DNA from: Rhexocercosporidium sp. MPI-PUGE-AT-0058
Lineage: Eukaryota; Ascomycota; Leotiomycetes; Helotiales
Reading direction: 5' to 3'
Assembly (NCBI GenBank): GCA_020746875.1
Contig: JAGTJL010000001.1
Location: 4,898,001 to 4,962,000 of the forward strand
DNA length: 64,000 nt
Of the stretch, positions 45,499 through 56,115 are shown one piece after another (positions within the stretch are counted from its first letter, which is position 1; each line of letters opens with the position of its first letter). Both the position numbers and the translations under genes were made by a program. The notes under the pieces were generated by a model that was not told the DNA's origin, ran no database searches, and worked only from the letters and a program-made list of their open reading frames with translations.

Positions 45499-45680
45499 TT
45501 TTGGCAGAGCAAAACATTCTTCACCCTTTCCTATGTCCATATGCAGATGCAAAATATATACAAAATAACGAATAAAGGTTTCTGCCCACCGCCCCGTTTG
45601 AAATGATGAACAAAGGTACGTGATCCTCAAACTCAACCTCTGGAGTGTCCTCCGCCTCAGGGCTATCTTCCAATCCCATC

Positions 45681-46538
45681 TCAAACAGTATACACTCCGG
45701 TCGACGTTGCAGTCGGTTTAGGAGGCAACGTTTGACTGATCATTGTTGCACCGCTGTACAAAGCTGGGCCAGGGATGGTGTAACTTGTGAATTTCGAATA
45801 CAGATCGAACAAAATCCCGGGATCCGTGGGCTTCATGAATGTCGTCGCCAATACTCCATTGGCCAACTTATCGGTTCCGGTACCTGTGATGGCAAGGTTG
45901 AAGCATTGCGGGTAGGCTTGTGCTCCATTTGCTTGGCCGGAAGCATGCAATGCTATGATCTCATGACGAAGTACATAGTTGCCTGTTGCGATGGTGGATG
46001 GGATGACGGATGTCCAGCTGTTGTTGTTGGCGATCAGCTGGTCTGTGGCCCAGTAACCGTTCGTCATTGAAGTTGGGTTCAGTAGACCTACGGCAGAGAT
46101 TTTCGTCCAGAGGAGCTTGGTTTTGTCCACTGTCTCGCAAGGTCCATTGCAGTTGGCCAAATATTCAATCACAGGCCCTTTGTGTGAAAGTGGCCATGGC
46201 GTCCACTGAAATTCAATCTTTCCTCCGGCCTTGACGCGAGCGGCAGTCATGGCATTTGTGGCTCCGATATGGCAGATAATATCTGGCTTTGCGAATGTAT
46301 CCGGCGCGACGAAACCATTGACAAGATTCCCTGGGGTCTTCCAGCCGACTGTCACAGGTGCGGGGTTAATCCATTGATACGAGGGGTTGTAGCCATCGTA
46401 GCTGGGAGCTTGTCAGTTTGGAAAGATGGCGAGTCTAAAAACCTGGACTTACTATACCCCATCCGCAACGATACCAGAAACGGTTCCATGCGCCACAACA
46501 GTTGACACCAACCCCAACAGCGAAAGCTTCGAGAACAT
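45681..46538 (-). CDS. Lytic polysaccharide monooxygenase, AA9 family
   Basis: Two exons, 46538-46453 and 46401-45681 (268 aa). A 16-residue signal peptide (MFSKLSLLGLVSTVVA) leaves His17 as the mature N-terminus (HGTVSGIVADG), as required for the copper histidine brace. The second ligand is His in 'WPLSHKGPVIEYLANC'. The axial Tyr and second-sphere Gln and His are in 'HASGQANGAQAYPQC' and 'GNYVLRHEIIALH'. The intron joins 'VADGV' to 'YYDGYNPSYQWINPAP' exactly at the family pattern. There is no CBM1; only a short Pro/Thr tail follows. AA9 enzymes oxidatively cleave cellulose or hemicellulose using copper and H2O2/O2. The protein is secreted. Confidence 0.95.
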
Positions 46539-46658
46539 GGCTTGCGTTCTTCCGTGACACAAACAAATATCAACAAGGACAGCGATACTTTGCCGATTAG
46601 TGAAGTATGCCTCAGACTCAAAGGGTTGGACTACGGCACAATGATTGATTCACTTTTC

Positions 46659-46689
46659 CCCAGCGGCAGAGAGGCAGTATATAGATATA
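46659..46689 (-). promoter_or_regulatory. TATA-like element and CreA-type site of the AA9 gene
   Basis: On the minus strand an AT-rich TATATCTATA sequence lies about 145 bases upstream of the AA9 start. A CTGGGG, which fits the CreA/Cre1 consensus SYGGRG, is just downstream of it. Consistent with carbon-catabolite control of a cellulolytic gene, but the motif is short. Confidence 0.35.
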
Positions 46690-48220
46690 GTGCCAAGCAC
46701 CTCTGTCACCTGGTTCATGGAAGATATTTACGCCTCCCACCTCACCATCTGAGAACCTCGTGCTAATCCTACTTACTATCAACGGAATGACACTCCCAGG
46801 CCCTGCTCACCCCCAAAGAGAACATATTCACCTATCTCATGACCCAGCATGCTCCCTCAGCTTAATTTATTCGATTTACCCTCCCCGATCGTCCACCTAT
46901 CGCCTTCTCGACGTCGAGTCAAGTCAAGATGCCTCCCGGTAAGCTTCTGTCCGCTGATTCTCTTATGGATTATGAGATACCGAGGTGGTGTGGTGTACCC
47001 CAGCTTCTGGGCTTATTCCCGATGTCCCGTCGGGTCAGATCTGTGTTGACTTTTAGCCGCAATGAGTGGGGTAAATGAAGCTTTCTTGACTTACAGGTTG
47101 TGACCATTAAGCTGCTGTGAATGTAATGTGAGATCTTGTGATATTAGCAATGTTCAGTGGGGGTTTTCCAGATGCTTGTCTTAAAGTCTGGTGATTTTGT
47201 AGTAGAGGGCATTGATGGACGGCAGCGAATACAGCTCTTGGCGCCGAATGTCGTTTGTGTTTTCTTTTTACAATCAAGGCGTGGAGCCAAATAAGAATAT
47301 TCGTCAAGTCAAGCCAGAAATCACTGCTAGTTCGACGTAGATGGCAACAGTGTGGATTTTGCCCTCCTCGCCACAGTTTCCTAGCGTCCAAGTCAATAGG
47401 TCCAAGCGAGGCACCCTTTGACTTAGCAAAATGTAGATTCGGAACGGACCATCTGCTTCCGGCCAAGGAAACCTTAATTTTAAAAACCCAAAGGGCACGA
47501 CCTCATTTGTGTGATATCTCTGCGGCATGTCGATTAAGGCCATGTTCTCCATTCTCTCAAAGATCTCGACTGAAGTGGACGTAGAGATCTAGAGCTACAT
47601 CGGCTAAGCGGACTGACTTCCACAAAGCTCCTATTGTCTTAAAGGTATTGGTACGAACATGTCGGTTACATGAAAACATGCTGGACATTGAAACATAGAT
47701 CAAGACATTATCAGCCGCCAAGTTACGTTGCAGCGAACTTCTGTGGTCATTACTTTGAGCTCTGTCATACACCCAAGAATTGGACATCAATCAGCATGTG
47801 TAATGTCAGCAAGATTCGTGGCATAAATATCTTCTCAAATAAATATATCTGTGTGTACCCCCTCATGCTCATTACCAAGCAAAGCAACGGGCACCAGGAA
47901 GTCCAATGGAGGCGGGATCCACATCCAGTATCAGCCATCCTGGCCTTCACATGTTGTCAATCTGGCCCCCTCCCCGGTTTAATTCTCTAGCGTTATCGAT
48001 GGGACAATTGCCACTCTTGTAGGTCCAAGTGCTTCAATAGGTATTAAAACAATTAGGAACCCTTATTCTAAACATCGAAGCTGTCATTTGGACGTATAGA
48101 TTTTGGAGCCAGGCCTTGGAAATCAAAGTAGTAACGCCCTAACAATACGCTAGACAAACAAACCGTGGGGCCCATATTTTCAAATGCGTTTACCACATCG
48201 CCAGATCTCACCGACCGAGC
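46690..48220. other. Intergenic region
   Basis: About 1.5 kb without a supported gene, including AA9 promoter. Frames at 47.1-47.9 kb are short on both strands and share no features with known families. Confidence 0.45.
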
Positions 48221-48643
48221 TCAAACCAAGATCTTCCTCCGAGGCTGGTCGTATTCGTGTCGTACCCCATACAAGTTGCGAAGCCTGTGAAGCCATTTCA
48301 CGTGATGCACCTGTACTCGCATCACCTCTCGTCGTGTAGAAGCACACCTTCTAGACAGGAATCGAGAGATCTTAAGCATGTCATGAAATTGGATTTCCAT
48401 TAGCGCATGAAAAATTAAGACGTGTTGTTTCATGTTCTTCGCAAGGAACCTCATCGCATGGCTTCCCCAAAACTGTCCAAGCGAGTCTCCTGTCGCAAGA
48501 TTTCCGTACCAAGCATCCCTGCCCATAAACCCAACCCATCGCAACACTTCGTCCAATGCCAGCCTGGAGCTGGGAGCTGAGACGATGTGTTGGCTTCGAT
48601 GCTGTTCATGCATCCTTCTGACCTCATTTTGCGACTGATCCAT
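48221..48643 (-). CDS. Possible small hypothetical protein
   Basis: A single open frame of about 140 residues from the Met at 48643, beginning MDQSQNEVRRMHEQHRSQH and containing 'LDEVLRWVGFMGRDAWYGNL'. It is basic and helical-looking with no domain recognised. The antisense frame is also partly open. No splice or promoter evidence decides the matter, so it is listed only as a candidate. Confidence 0.25.
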   Translation of the reverse strand: MDQSQNEVRRMHEQHRSQHIVSAPSSRLALDEVLRWVGFMGRDAWYGNLATGDSLGQFWGSHAMRFLAKNMKQHVLIFHALMEIQFHDMLKISRFLSRRCASTRREVMRVQVHHVKWLHRLRNLYGVRHEYDQPRRKILV

Positions 48644-48845
48644 ATTCAAGCACAAACCTGATGATTACCGTCCTTTGTTGTTGTGCTACTCTTTTAGACT
48701 TTGTCATTCTCTACATCTCTTAAAATAAGAAGCCACACTCGTCAGTCGACCTTTCTCTAATCATATCTAGTTACCTCTACTACTAGTCAGAGGACTTAGT
48801 CCTCGCTCGCAAAGAAGTCGTGTCAACCTCACAACAGCTCTGGAA

Positions 48846-50176
48846 ATGGTCTCCGAAAAAGCTGCTTCCGTAAAGTCCAAGGTCGATAAAGTAGTGGTCA
48901 ACAGTAAGACCGCACCACTTCTGACCCTGGTGACGGCCATAATTGCCTTCGCCTTGTCCCTGGTGGCTCTCCTGGCTAAAGGTGGAACTGGACTTCAGCA
49001 GTACGACTTACTCACAGTACGCCTTTTAACTGCCCCTAACAATCCACTTGATATGTTTTTGACAAAATTCAGCTCAACACTTCTACATTATTCCAGAATG
49101 CAATCAAAATATCAAATGTAGGCTCGACAACAGCTCGCTCACTTGAGCTTGAGGCAATCGACGGTGTTCCGCTACCCCAAGTTACCAAACGAGCCTTTCT
49201 CCTTTCACCCGTTGGAGTTCGACAACTACCCTCCCCATCTGAAATCAAATCTTTCTTCAGTTCGATCGGTTCAGGATTCTCTTCCGTTGTCAATCCAGCC
49301 TCGCCATCGTCCACCAGTTCTGCAGGGCTAGGAGGCACTAGAGGTGGAAACGGATTCCTCCAAGATATCGAATCTCTCTTCAATAATTTACTGGGTGCCG
49401 CGACTGGAGCTGCGGGACAGGACATCATCAATGTGGTCAACGGCCTTGTAGCCGACGTGCTGGATTCTCTCGGTATTGATGAATGGTACAGTCTATACAT
49501 GAACGAGTTCTGTAGCGGAAACTATACTCCGAGCTACCAATCGCCTGATGCAAAAAGACACTCGAAGAAATGCACCCCATTCGGTAAGGACTACTTCAAC
49601 TAAGTTGGAACTATAAAACTACATAGCTAATTCAGTCGTGTAGGAGATGCTATCTCAGACATCCCGAAAACAAACTCCACGCTCCAACTAGGAAATACAG
49701 TCATCGACTTTTCCGCTCTTAACTTCCCCAACAAACTTGCTTTAGCTAGCGGTGGCATTCCCGCGGTATTCACGGCCATTTTCACCATCCAAGTCACAGG
49801 CATCGTAGCCTCGGGTCTGCTAGTTATCCTCACACCCCTCAACATCTTTATCTCTTTCTTCCAACGCTTCATCTTTCGCCTCGCAATCGCAGCTTTGGCA
49901 GGAATAGCCACGGCGTGCTTCGGTGTCATTGCCGGCATCGAAACAGGCATTTTAGTCATCATCAATACACTCGTGAACGGGTTGGGTGACGGACTCGGCA
50001 TTGAATCACAGCGTGGAGGAGAGTTTTTGGCGTTGTTGTGGGTCAGTTTCGTGTTTATGAGCATTAGCACAACGGTGTGGTTTCTGAAGTGGCATAAGGA
50101 TAGGTATATCAGGAGACCGAAGGACGATTTTGTCATTTCGAGACCGTTAGTCATGTCTGCGGAGTCAACGCATTAA
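48846..50176 (+). CDS. SUR7/PalI-family four-transmembrane protein
   Basis: Three exons, 48846-49016, 49073-49583, 49644-50176 (404 aa), phases consistent. TM1 ('LLTLVTAIIAFALSLVALLA') precedes a large extracellular loop with two conserved-type Cys ('FCSGNYTPSY', 'KKCTPF'). Three more helices follow: 'AVFTAIFTIQVTGIVASGLL', 'LAIAALAGIATACFGVIAG' and 'FLALLWVSFVFMSISTTVWF'. The architecture matches the SUR7/PalI family, which includes eisosome components and the PalI/Rim9 pH-sensing partner. The long Ser/Gly-rich loop segment (about 70 residues) is a filamentous-fungal feature. Function in this organism is not established. A possible alternative donor (GTAGGC) in exon 2 was rejected because the frame reads through. 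Confidence 0.75.
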
Positions 50177-50579
50177 TTGGGGCTAATGAATGGTGTAAGA
50201 GGGGCAAGAAAATCTAGTGAGAGTGATCGGGTTGTCTAGCCTATCCAGTGTTTTGTCTCTTTTGGCTGTCTGTGAGGCTTATTTTGTGATTGTATGTTCT
50301 TACGAAGTTAGGAAGCGGGTGCACAGTGAATCTTGCTGTTCTAATAAATAGTAATTCCCTGGGTTCCTTCTACGTCATCGCTTGGGGCAAAAGCTTTGTA
50401 TACAAGGTGATTCAAAGACCGGTCACTGTAGAACTTATATCAAATGGTTGTAAGTAAAACGGACAGGGTCACTGTGGCGACATTCTTTAATCAAACGATG
50501 AAAGCCCCCTTTTCCGCCTTAGGCGAGTCAACATTTCTTTTCAAGTCTTCGCTTTCCTTCTGGCAGGCAATGCTCAAGG
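50177..50579. other. Spacer between convergent genes
   Basis: No gene is supported; 3' flanks of the SUR7-like and alpha-galactosidase genes. Confidence 0.45.
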
Positions 50580-52359
50580 CTAAGCACAGCTAGAAATCTT
50601 CCCCCTTCCGCTATCACTGAGGAACTCGGATTCGATCAAAATCCGGCGCGTGGCCTTGTCCGGAAGCACTTCGGATGGTAATAGTATTCTGGCCACCTGA
50701 CTTAAACCCACTAAGACGGACTTTGTAACTGGGCAGAACATCTCCCCCCAATTATACCCCGTCAAGGGAAACAAAACTGTGACTGGTGCTCCATCATTCA
50801 CGCTGATGCTTGCTGTTCTGACATTGGGCACAGAGGAACCAAGATATTGCACTTCGCAGTTGATGTAATCGAACAGAATATCGACTGTAGATTGAGAAGT
50901 TGAGACACCCTTGAAGGTGAGAGATGCAGTCGATCCAGACACCAGATTCCCTACTTTCTGTCCATTGGAGCACCCTGGACATGACACGACGGATGCGCCA
51001 TTTGCCAGAGAACCAGACTCAGCTTCGATCGTTTGAAATTGCGGTGTTATTGATGGCGCTGCCTGGATGGCAGATAATCGGAAAACCATAGATCCATGAG
51101 CAGGGAGCGATTGGTTGACAGAAGTCACACTTGCGAGAGTCTGCCCAGCCCATAAGTCTTTCGCCGTAGCAGAGGAAATACCAACAGCTGCCAATGGAAC
51201 CGACAATGTCCGAGCTCTGTTGGAATGGTCGACAATAAGCAGAACTTTATCGCCATTCGCGAGAGGGCCAAGGAAGATATCGTAGTCATTGGAGAAGCGC
51301 TGGATCAGCTTGACTGGCAGTCCAAGCTTATCTTGGTTCACAGCGATCAGGTCTTTGTTGCCTAGGATCTGTGCTGTCTGAGCTGTCATGCGTGGTACGG
51401 ACGTTGAGATCATGAGTGCTGATTTGAAAGTTGACCAGACGGCAAAATGAGTCTTTTGCTCATCGACAGTCATTCCAGGATTTCCGACTTCAAGCAAGTC
51501 CATGTCTGCAAAACGCCCCGGACCGAGAAGATCCAATAGGCTGGCATGAATGGCTTCATTGTAGATGCGGAGGGTAGCTGTCCACCCTTGGGAGATATCA
51601 TCCGAGATCCTGAAGGACGTGGATATTCCTGGAGCCCATGCAGTAGGGCCCTGGAGCGTGTTCGTTGAAGTATTCCGATACGGGGTTCCCCATTGGCAAA
51701 TGAGCATGTTGGGGATTCCGACTGCCTGTAAAGCATTCCACATGGTAGCATACCGAGTGGGGAAATCCGTCCGTGGGTTCTTAGGAGCATTGTCGTTCGG
51801 TTCCACGAAACAATTGTCCACCTAAAAATACAGCATCTCGTTAGCCTCGAGTGAAATACTTTTCTTCTGAAAAATGAAAGTGAGTGCTTGCCTTCACGTA
51901 TTCTGTGTTCCATGCAGCGAACATCGCAGCGTCCTGAGTTTCATAACCAAGTGAACCTGGCCGATGCGGATCATAACTTGTATCGCAGGAGTACACCCCT
52001 TGACCAGTGTACATACTCCACTTGAAGCCCAACCCAATGGCAAATTTACTCAGGGGCGCAATTCCATTGGGAAAATTCTTGCTGTCGTAGGTGATAGAAC
52101 CGTTCGACAGTCGATTATAACCCTGCCATCCGCAGTCGATCTGGAAGTAGTTGTAACCCATCCCCAGAAACCCCTTGTCGGACATGGACTGTATGGTGCT
52201 GTGTATCATGGTTTCGTTCGGCGAGCACGCAATATCATTGTAGCTGTTATAGCCCATAATTGGAGTTTGTTGACTGCCGGAGGCTTTTTGAGAGCTGACA
52301 GTTGAGACTACCAATGATGCCACCATGGCTAAACGGTGTATCGTAGAGGGAACCATCAT
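50580..52359 (-). CDS. GH27 alpha-galactosidase with CBM35-like tail (frameshifted end)
   Basis: Two exons, 52359-51892 and 51821-50580 as read (569 aa). The intron appears to start with GC (GCAAGC), which preserves 'EYVKVDNCF'. A secretion signal precedes 'PIMGYNSYNDIACSPNE' and 'FLGMGYNYFQIDCGWQG'. The GH27 nucleophile is Asp158 (VDNC) and the acid/base is Asp230 (SDDI). 'VNQDKLGLPVKLI' and a beta-sandwich follow, then a CBM35-like domain from 'IEAESGSLANGASVVSC'. About 45 residues before the end the frame leaves the CBM pattern at a six-base run (50744-50749). The next frame restores 'FKSGGQNTITIRSASGQGHA' and ends at 50614. The last residues as listed are therefore probably wrong. It would release terminal alpha-galactose from galactomannan or raffinose sugars, extracellularly. 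Confidence 0.88.
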
Positions 52360-53288
52360 TACTTTTCAAAGGATGCTTTTGAAAGAAGGAAATTTCGTGA
52401 GGATGAAAGTCATGATAGAGTTCTGTTTGTGCGAGACTTTATAAGTAGACTCCTCTTCCTCCTTCTGCATTTCATCTAGTGCATGATACCCTGAAGTTCA
52501 AGTGCTGGCAAAGGCTTCATATTTCCGCACCAATTGATCCACGTCGTAACTCGGCTTCAGACTTCCTCAAGCGCACCTCATGTGGGATATAGAGATACCG
52601 GCCGTGTTTATGTACGCGCACCAATAAAGACACATCGGTTAGCGGCTCATTATCCCGATATGGCCCATGTAGAGCCGCGATCTACTTCCTGATGGCGGAT
52701 TATTATGAGGTGTGCGGGGTAGTGCGGGGGAGCATCCAGACCATAATTAAACATGTTTTGATTAGCGTCGGCCTCAAAATGTCGTCCCGAGCTGTGAGGG
52801 TCTTTTTCACTTGAAGATGTTGAAAATCATTCATATCAGTCACTCTATGAGCTCACAAACGTGGGAAACTGCTACTATTCTGAAAGGGCCTGTGTGGTGC
52901 TTTCTTCAGCAAGGATTCAGCCCTTGTTGTTGAAGAACTAAGCGAGAGGCACCATCACCAGTAAAAAGGGATTGGCAATCTCAAGGCTAGGAAGTAGCGT
53001 TGCATTCTTGATAATGCGAATCAGTGTCATTGATAATCATTGTTGTGGAGACTACGGATAACTGTTTCAAAGAATAAATCTGCGCTGGTCTAAGACGAGA
53101 GCGATTGGTAACTATGAAGCTCAGCTGCAAACATATCATTACTATCCTAGTACATTTTACTAATTGTTTGACATCAAACTCATCTTACATCAATCCAGTA
53201 AACAGAATCGTTTTGGATGAAGAAAATTTATTGCGGATACGCAGATGCTAAAATCTGGGCAATGCCCCTTCCCCAAATTCAAACATGC
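52360..53288. other. Intergenic region with alpha-galactosidase promoter
   Basis: About 0.9 kb without a supported gene. It contains two GCGGGG sites about 360 bases upstream of the alpha-galactosidase start (separate entry). Confidence 0.45.
52714..52729. promoter_or_regulatory. Paired CreA/Cre1-type sites
   Basis: GCGGGG occurs twice, 10 bases apart (52714-52719 and 52724-52729). The consensus SYGGRG is bound by the carbon-catabolite repressor CreA/Cre1, and paired close sites are the functional form in several cellulase and hemicellulase promoters. Placement upstream of a secreted glycosidase suits glucose repression. Confidence 0.45.
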
Positions 53289-53993
53289 CTAATATTTGAA
53301 TCTGTGTTCAAGATTTCCACAACCTGAAGGGTTCCCCTGTGACATCGCAGTAACTAGCATCCGATCCATATCCTGAAACCATTCATTATCAGGGAAAAGC
53401 ATGGCGGGTGAAAAGAGTCGACAAGTCGGGTCTCGTTTCGACTCTTCGTCACAAAATTCCAAGAATCTTTTCTCCTTTTCCTTGCGTTCACACTGCTGAT
53501 TCAAGATCCTTGCTTCAAAGAGAGCTTTCCGCGTGATGACGTTTTCCGGTGATGTCGTTACTTTCTTTGGGTTGGGAATAGACTTGGTGACCGTTTTTTT
53601 ATTCCAGATGACTGTCGCAGGAGGCTTGCCAGCCATCCTGGCGAGCCATGACTCCAACAGGCTAGGTGGCTCTGGCTTGGAGTCAACAGTCGTAATGATC
53701 TGCAGATCTGTACAATTTCCGCACGTTCCTTCGTCAATCGCCACCCAGAGGTCTTCGATAGAGAATGCTTCTGTTTCGTCATCTTTGAACATATGGCTAG
53801 AGTCGCCAGCCTCAATGCACTCTGAAGAGTGCAGGAAGAAGAAAGAGAGGCAGCCACACGCTTCGTAGAGAAAATTGACCCTTCGACAAGGAAACTTTCT
53901 CAGAGTAAGATGGGCCCAGCAGGCGGGATGTTTTCCTGGTGGGTAGGCTTCATCCACAAACTCAATTGCTCTTTCTTCAGCGCTCATGATCAT
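53289..53993 (-). CDS. Hypothetical protein, Cys-containing
   Basis: Single exon, 234 aa (start may be the second Met, 'MSAEERAIEFVDEAYPPGKH'). It has nine or ten Cys, including 'PACWAHLTLRKFPCRRVNFL' and 'EGTCGNCTDLQ', but no zinc-finger spacing I can name. The centre is acidic ('FKDDETEAFSIEDLWVAIDE') and the C-terminal half is charged and helical ('ILNQQCERKEKEKRFLEFCD'). There is no signal peptide. The reading frame is long for such AT-rich surroundings, which supports it modestly. It is probably lineage-specific. Confidence 0.5.
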   Translation of the reverse strand: MIMSAEERAIEFVDEAYPPGKHPACWAHLTLRKFPCRRVNFLYEACGCLSFFFLHSSECIEAGDSSHMFKDDETEAFSIEDLWVAIDEGTCGNCTDLQIITTVDSKPEPPSLLESWLARMAGKPPATVIWNKKTVTKSIPNPKKVTTSPENVITRKALFEARILNQQCERKEKEKRFLEFCDEESKRDPTCRLFSPAMLFPDNEWFQDMDRMLVTAMSQGNPSGCGNLEHRFKY

Positions 53994-56115
53994 GATTGTG
54001 GAAATTGGTGTTGCAACAGGGTTTCGCGAACATTGATCACCAGGATATGGATTTCAATATCAAGATAAATCCTGAAGCCAGAGACGAAGCTGGTTGCTGT
54101 ATTCATACATCGTCGGCAAACCCATGATTTTATATGTGATGAAAAAACAGTCAACCAAATTCTTGTTCGATTTGAATACATGTCTTTACCTGGCTTTCAT
54201 CCTTGTCTTTTTCATGTAGCCTAAGCTGTTTCTTATCCACAATGCCAATGTTTTCTTTCATTGTGACCGGCTAAGTCAGACTCAAGCACTGTCCGTCCGT
54301 AACTCCCGCCGTTAATCCAGAGAAAATCTCCTAATGCTCGTTGCATACTCTGTATATGTTGCGGTATGAGCTTCGCTGAATGGCTCTATTAGGTCAGATT
54401 TCGAAGATATGTTTGTTACGAAGCATTCTTTACTAACAACTATCATACTTGAGAAATTGTGTCTACTATCCTTGACTTCGAGGTGTAAAGTTTATGAAAA
54501 GCTTAGCGTAGTTTCTCGCTGAAAATATTTAGCTATAAAAGCTACGAAGTATAAGGCAACACAAGAGCTGAGCATCGGAAGTGAATGTCAAGTACACTCC
54601 TTGAACATTTTGCAACTAGCTTCAAAGATCACTGGGTCATACTAAACCTGGAGTACTTGCTGGCATTCTGGGACGACCAAACCAGACATCGTCCATAGAA
54701 TTAGATCACAGAATAACGATATCAGCACGGGGTCGCCAAGAACGATAGTCGTGTTCTTCATAAAACAAGCTAGTCGAAAGAGTCAACTGAAACAAAGCCC
54801 TATTTACTCGTGTTGTAATATAACAAATTAATAGACTTGAAAAAACATTCACGCTAAAATAAATGTCCTAGGTTAAGCTATTCCGCGTATTTTAAAATTT
54901 ATGTTAGAGATCAAGCTAATAGCTTTACTTTCCTTCTTAATCTATATGCTTCATTTGAATCTGCCGCACTGAGAAGGGAGACCGACGAGGAGAGGCAATT
55001 AAGATTATTAGAGAATCTTTTTTTCATGGGATAATTGACGGGTATAGGTTTATTAGCGAAGCACAAAATTATGAATATCACCATCGCCTAATGCGAAGCC
55101 ATGTAAATAAATACTTTCTCAACGCTGTCATGGGGGTCATCATTGTTTGTTCATACTGCTAGGGATCAAGACTTCCTTTTGGAACCAACAAAGACGTTTC
55201 TATATTCCCTTGAATATTTTGCCTAGGACTTCGTACTGTATATATGGCGTTAAGTAATGAAATTAATACTCTCCAACTCAGATTAATTTTTTTCTTTTTT
55301 GCTTTATTCAGTTTAGTCTAAGACGTGAGCAGCGGCCGCATTAACCTCAGCTTAGGATGAGCCTCCCCGAACGGGCCCGATCACATCCTGAGTGGCGCCT
55401 GAGGGTGAGCATGCATTAAGGAACCCTTTTGACATCCTCGAGAGGCTGATTCGGCTCAGTCGAAGCCAAGCTCCACTTTCCAAATTATGTGCCTTTTTCT
55501 TCTCCTAGGAGGCCTTGTTAGATGCCTCGCCCTACTTTCTCGAGAGATGAACAGGGGTGCACTCACCGCTTGTCATGATGGTTGAAAAACATTACCGTGG
55601 TGTTCATGTGCGAATGAGGGAAAAAGAGCGGTGTGCAGTTTGCCAACAGCCCTGCAAATATGTAAATGAGCCTGGAGGACAGCCTGGTCAAGTATGACGT
55701 TAACTAGTGATTTACTGGTCAGCAACCTCCGCCTCGATGGTTTGTCTGGTTCGCATTATTCACGAGCCCTTGAGGCTTCCAAGACAAACCGAAAATTTTC
55801 TCATTGTATTTTTCTTAAGAAGATTCCCGTCGCGCTCATCTTTCATTATTTAATTTTTATAGCAGAGGTCCCCGTTGTCGAAGTCAATGCTCGATCTCTT
55901 TCTTGATTGGTAGGGATACTTGATACTGTTGGGGTTTCCAATCAGCTGGTATCTCTACAGCCTCGCAACTTTTCCCGGCTACTTTTATTTTCCCGAGATT
56001 TATGACCTTCAATTTGCTCGGTACCATCGACTTACCCTTTGTTCTTCCTCTATTCAGCTTTCGGTTGGTGTTACCACTCAATTCCAAGCGTTTGCCACAA
56101 TTACTGCAACCCGCG
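53994..56115. other. AT-rich gene-poor region
   Basis: About 2.1 kb. The core (about 54300-55330) is strikingly AT-rich and has almost no open frames, which could reflect repeat-induced point mutation of an old transposon. A block of normal composition follows (about 55330-55700), then the leader of the ankyrin gene. No transposase domain can be read. Confidence 0.5.

Noticed and set aside
49069..49500. 143-aa minus-strand ORF
   Set aside because: Antisense to the extracellular loop of the SUR7-like gene.
39980..52359. Classical secondary-metabolite gene cluster
   Set aside because: A LaeA-like methyltransferase and transporters occur in the window, but no PKS, NRPS, terpene synthase or other backbone gene is present.
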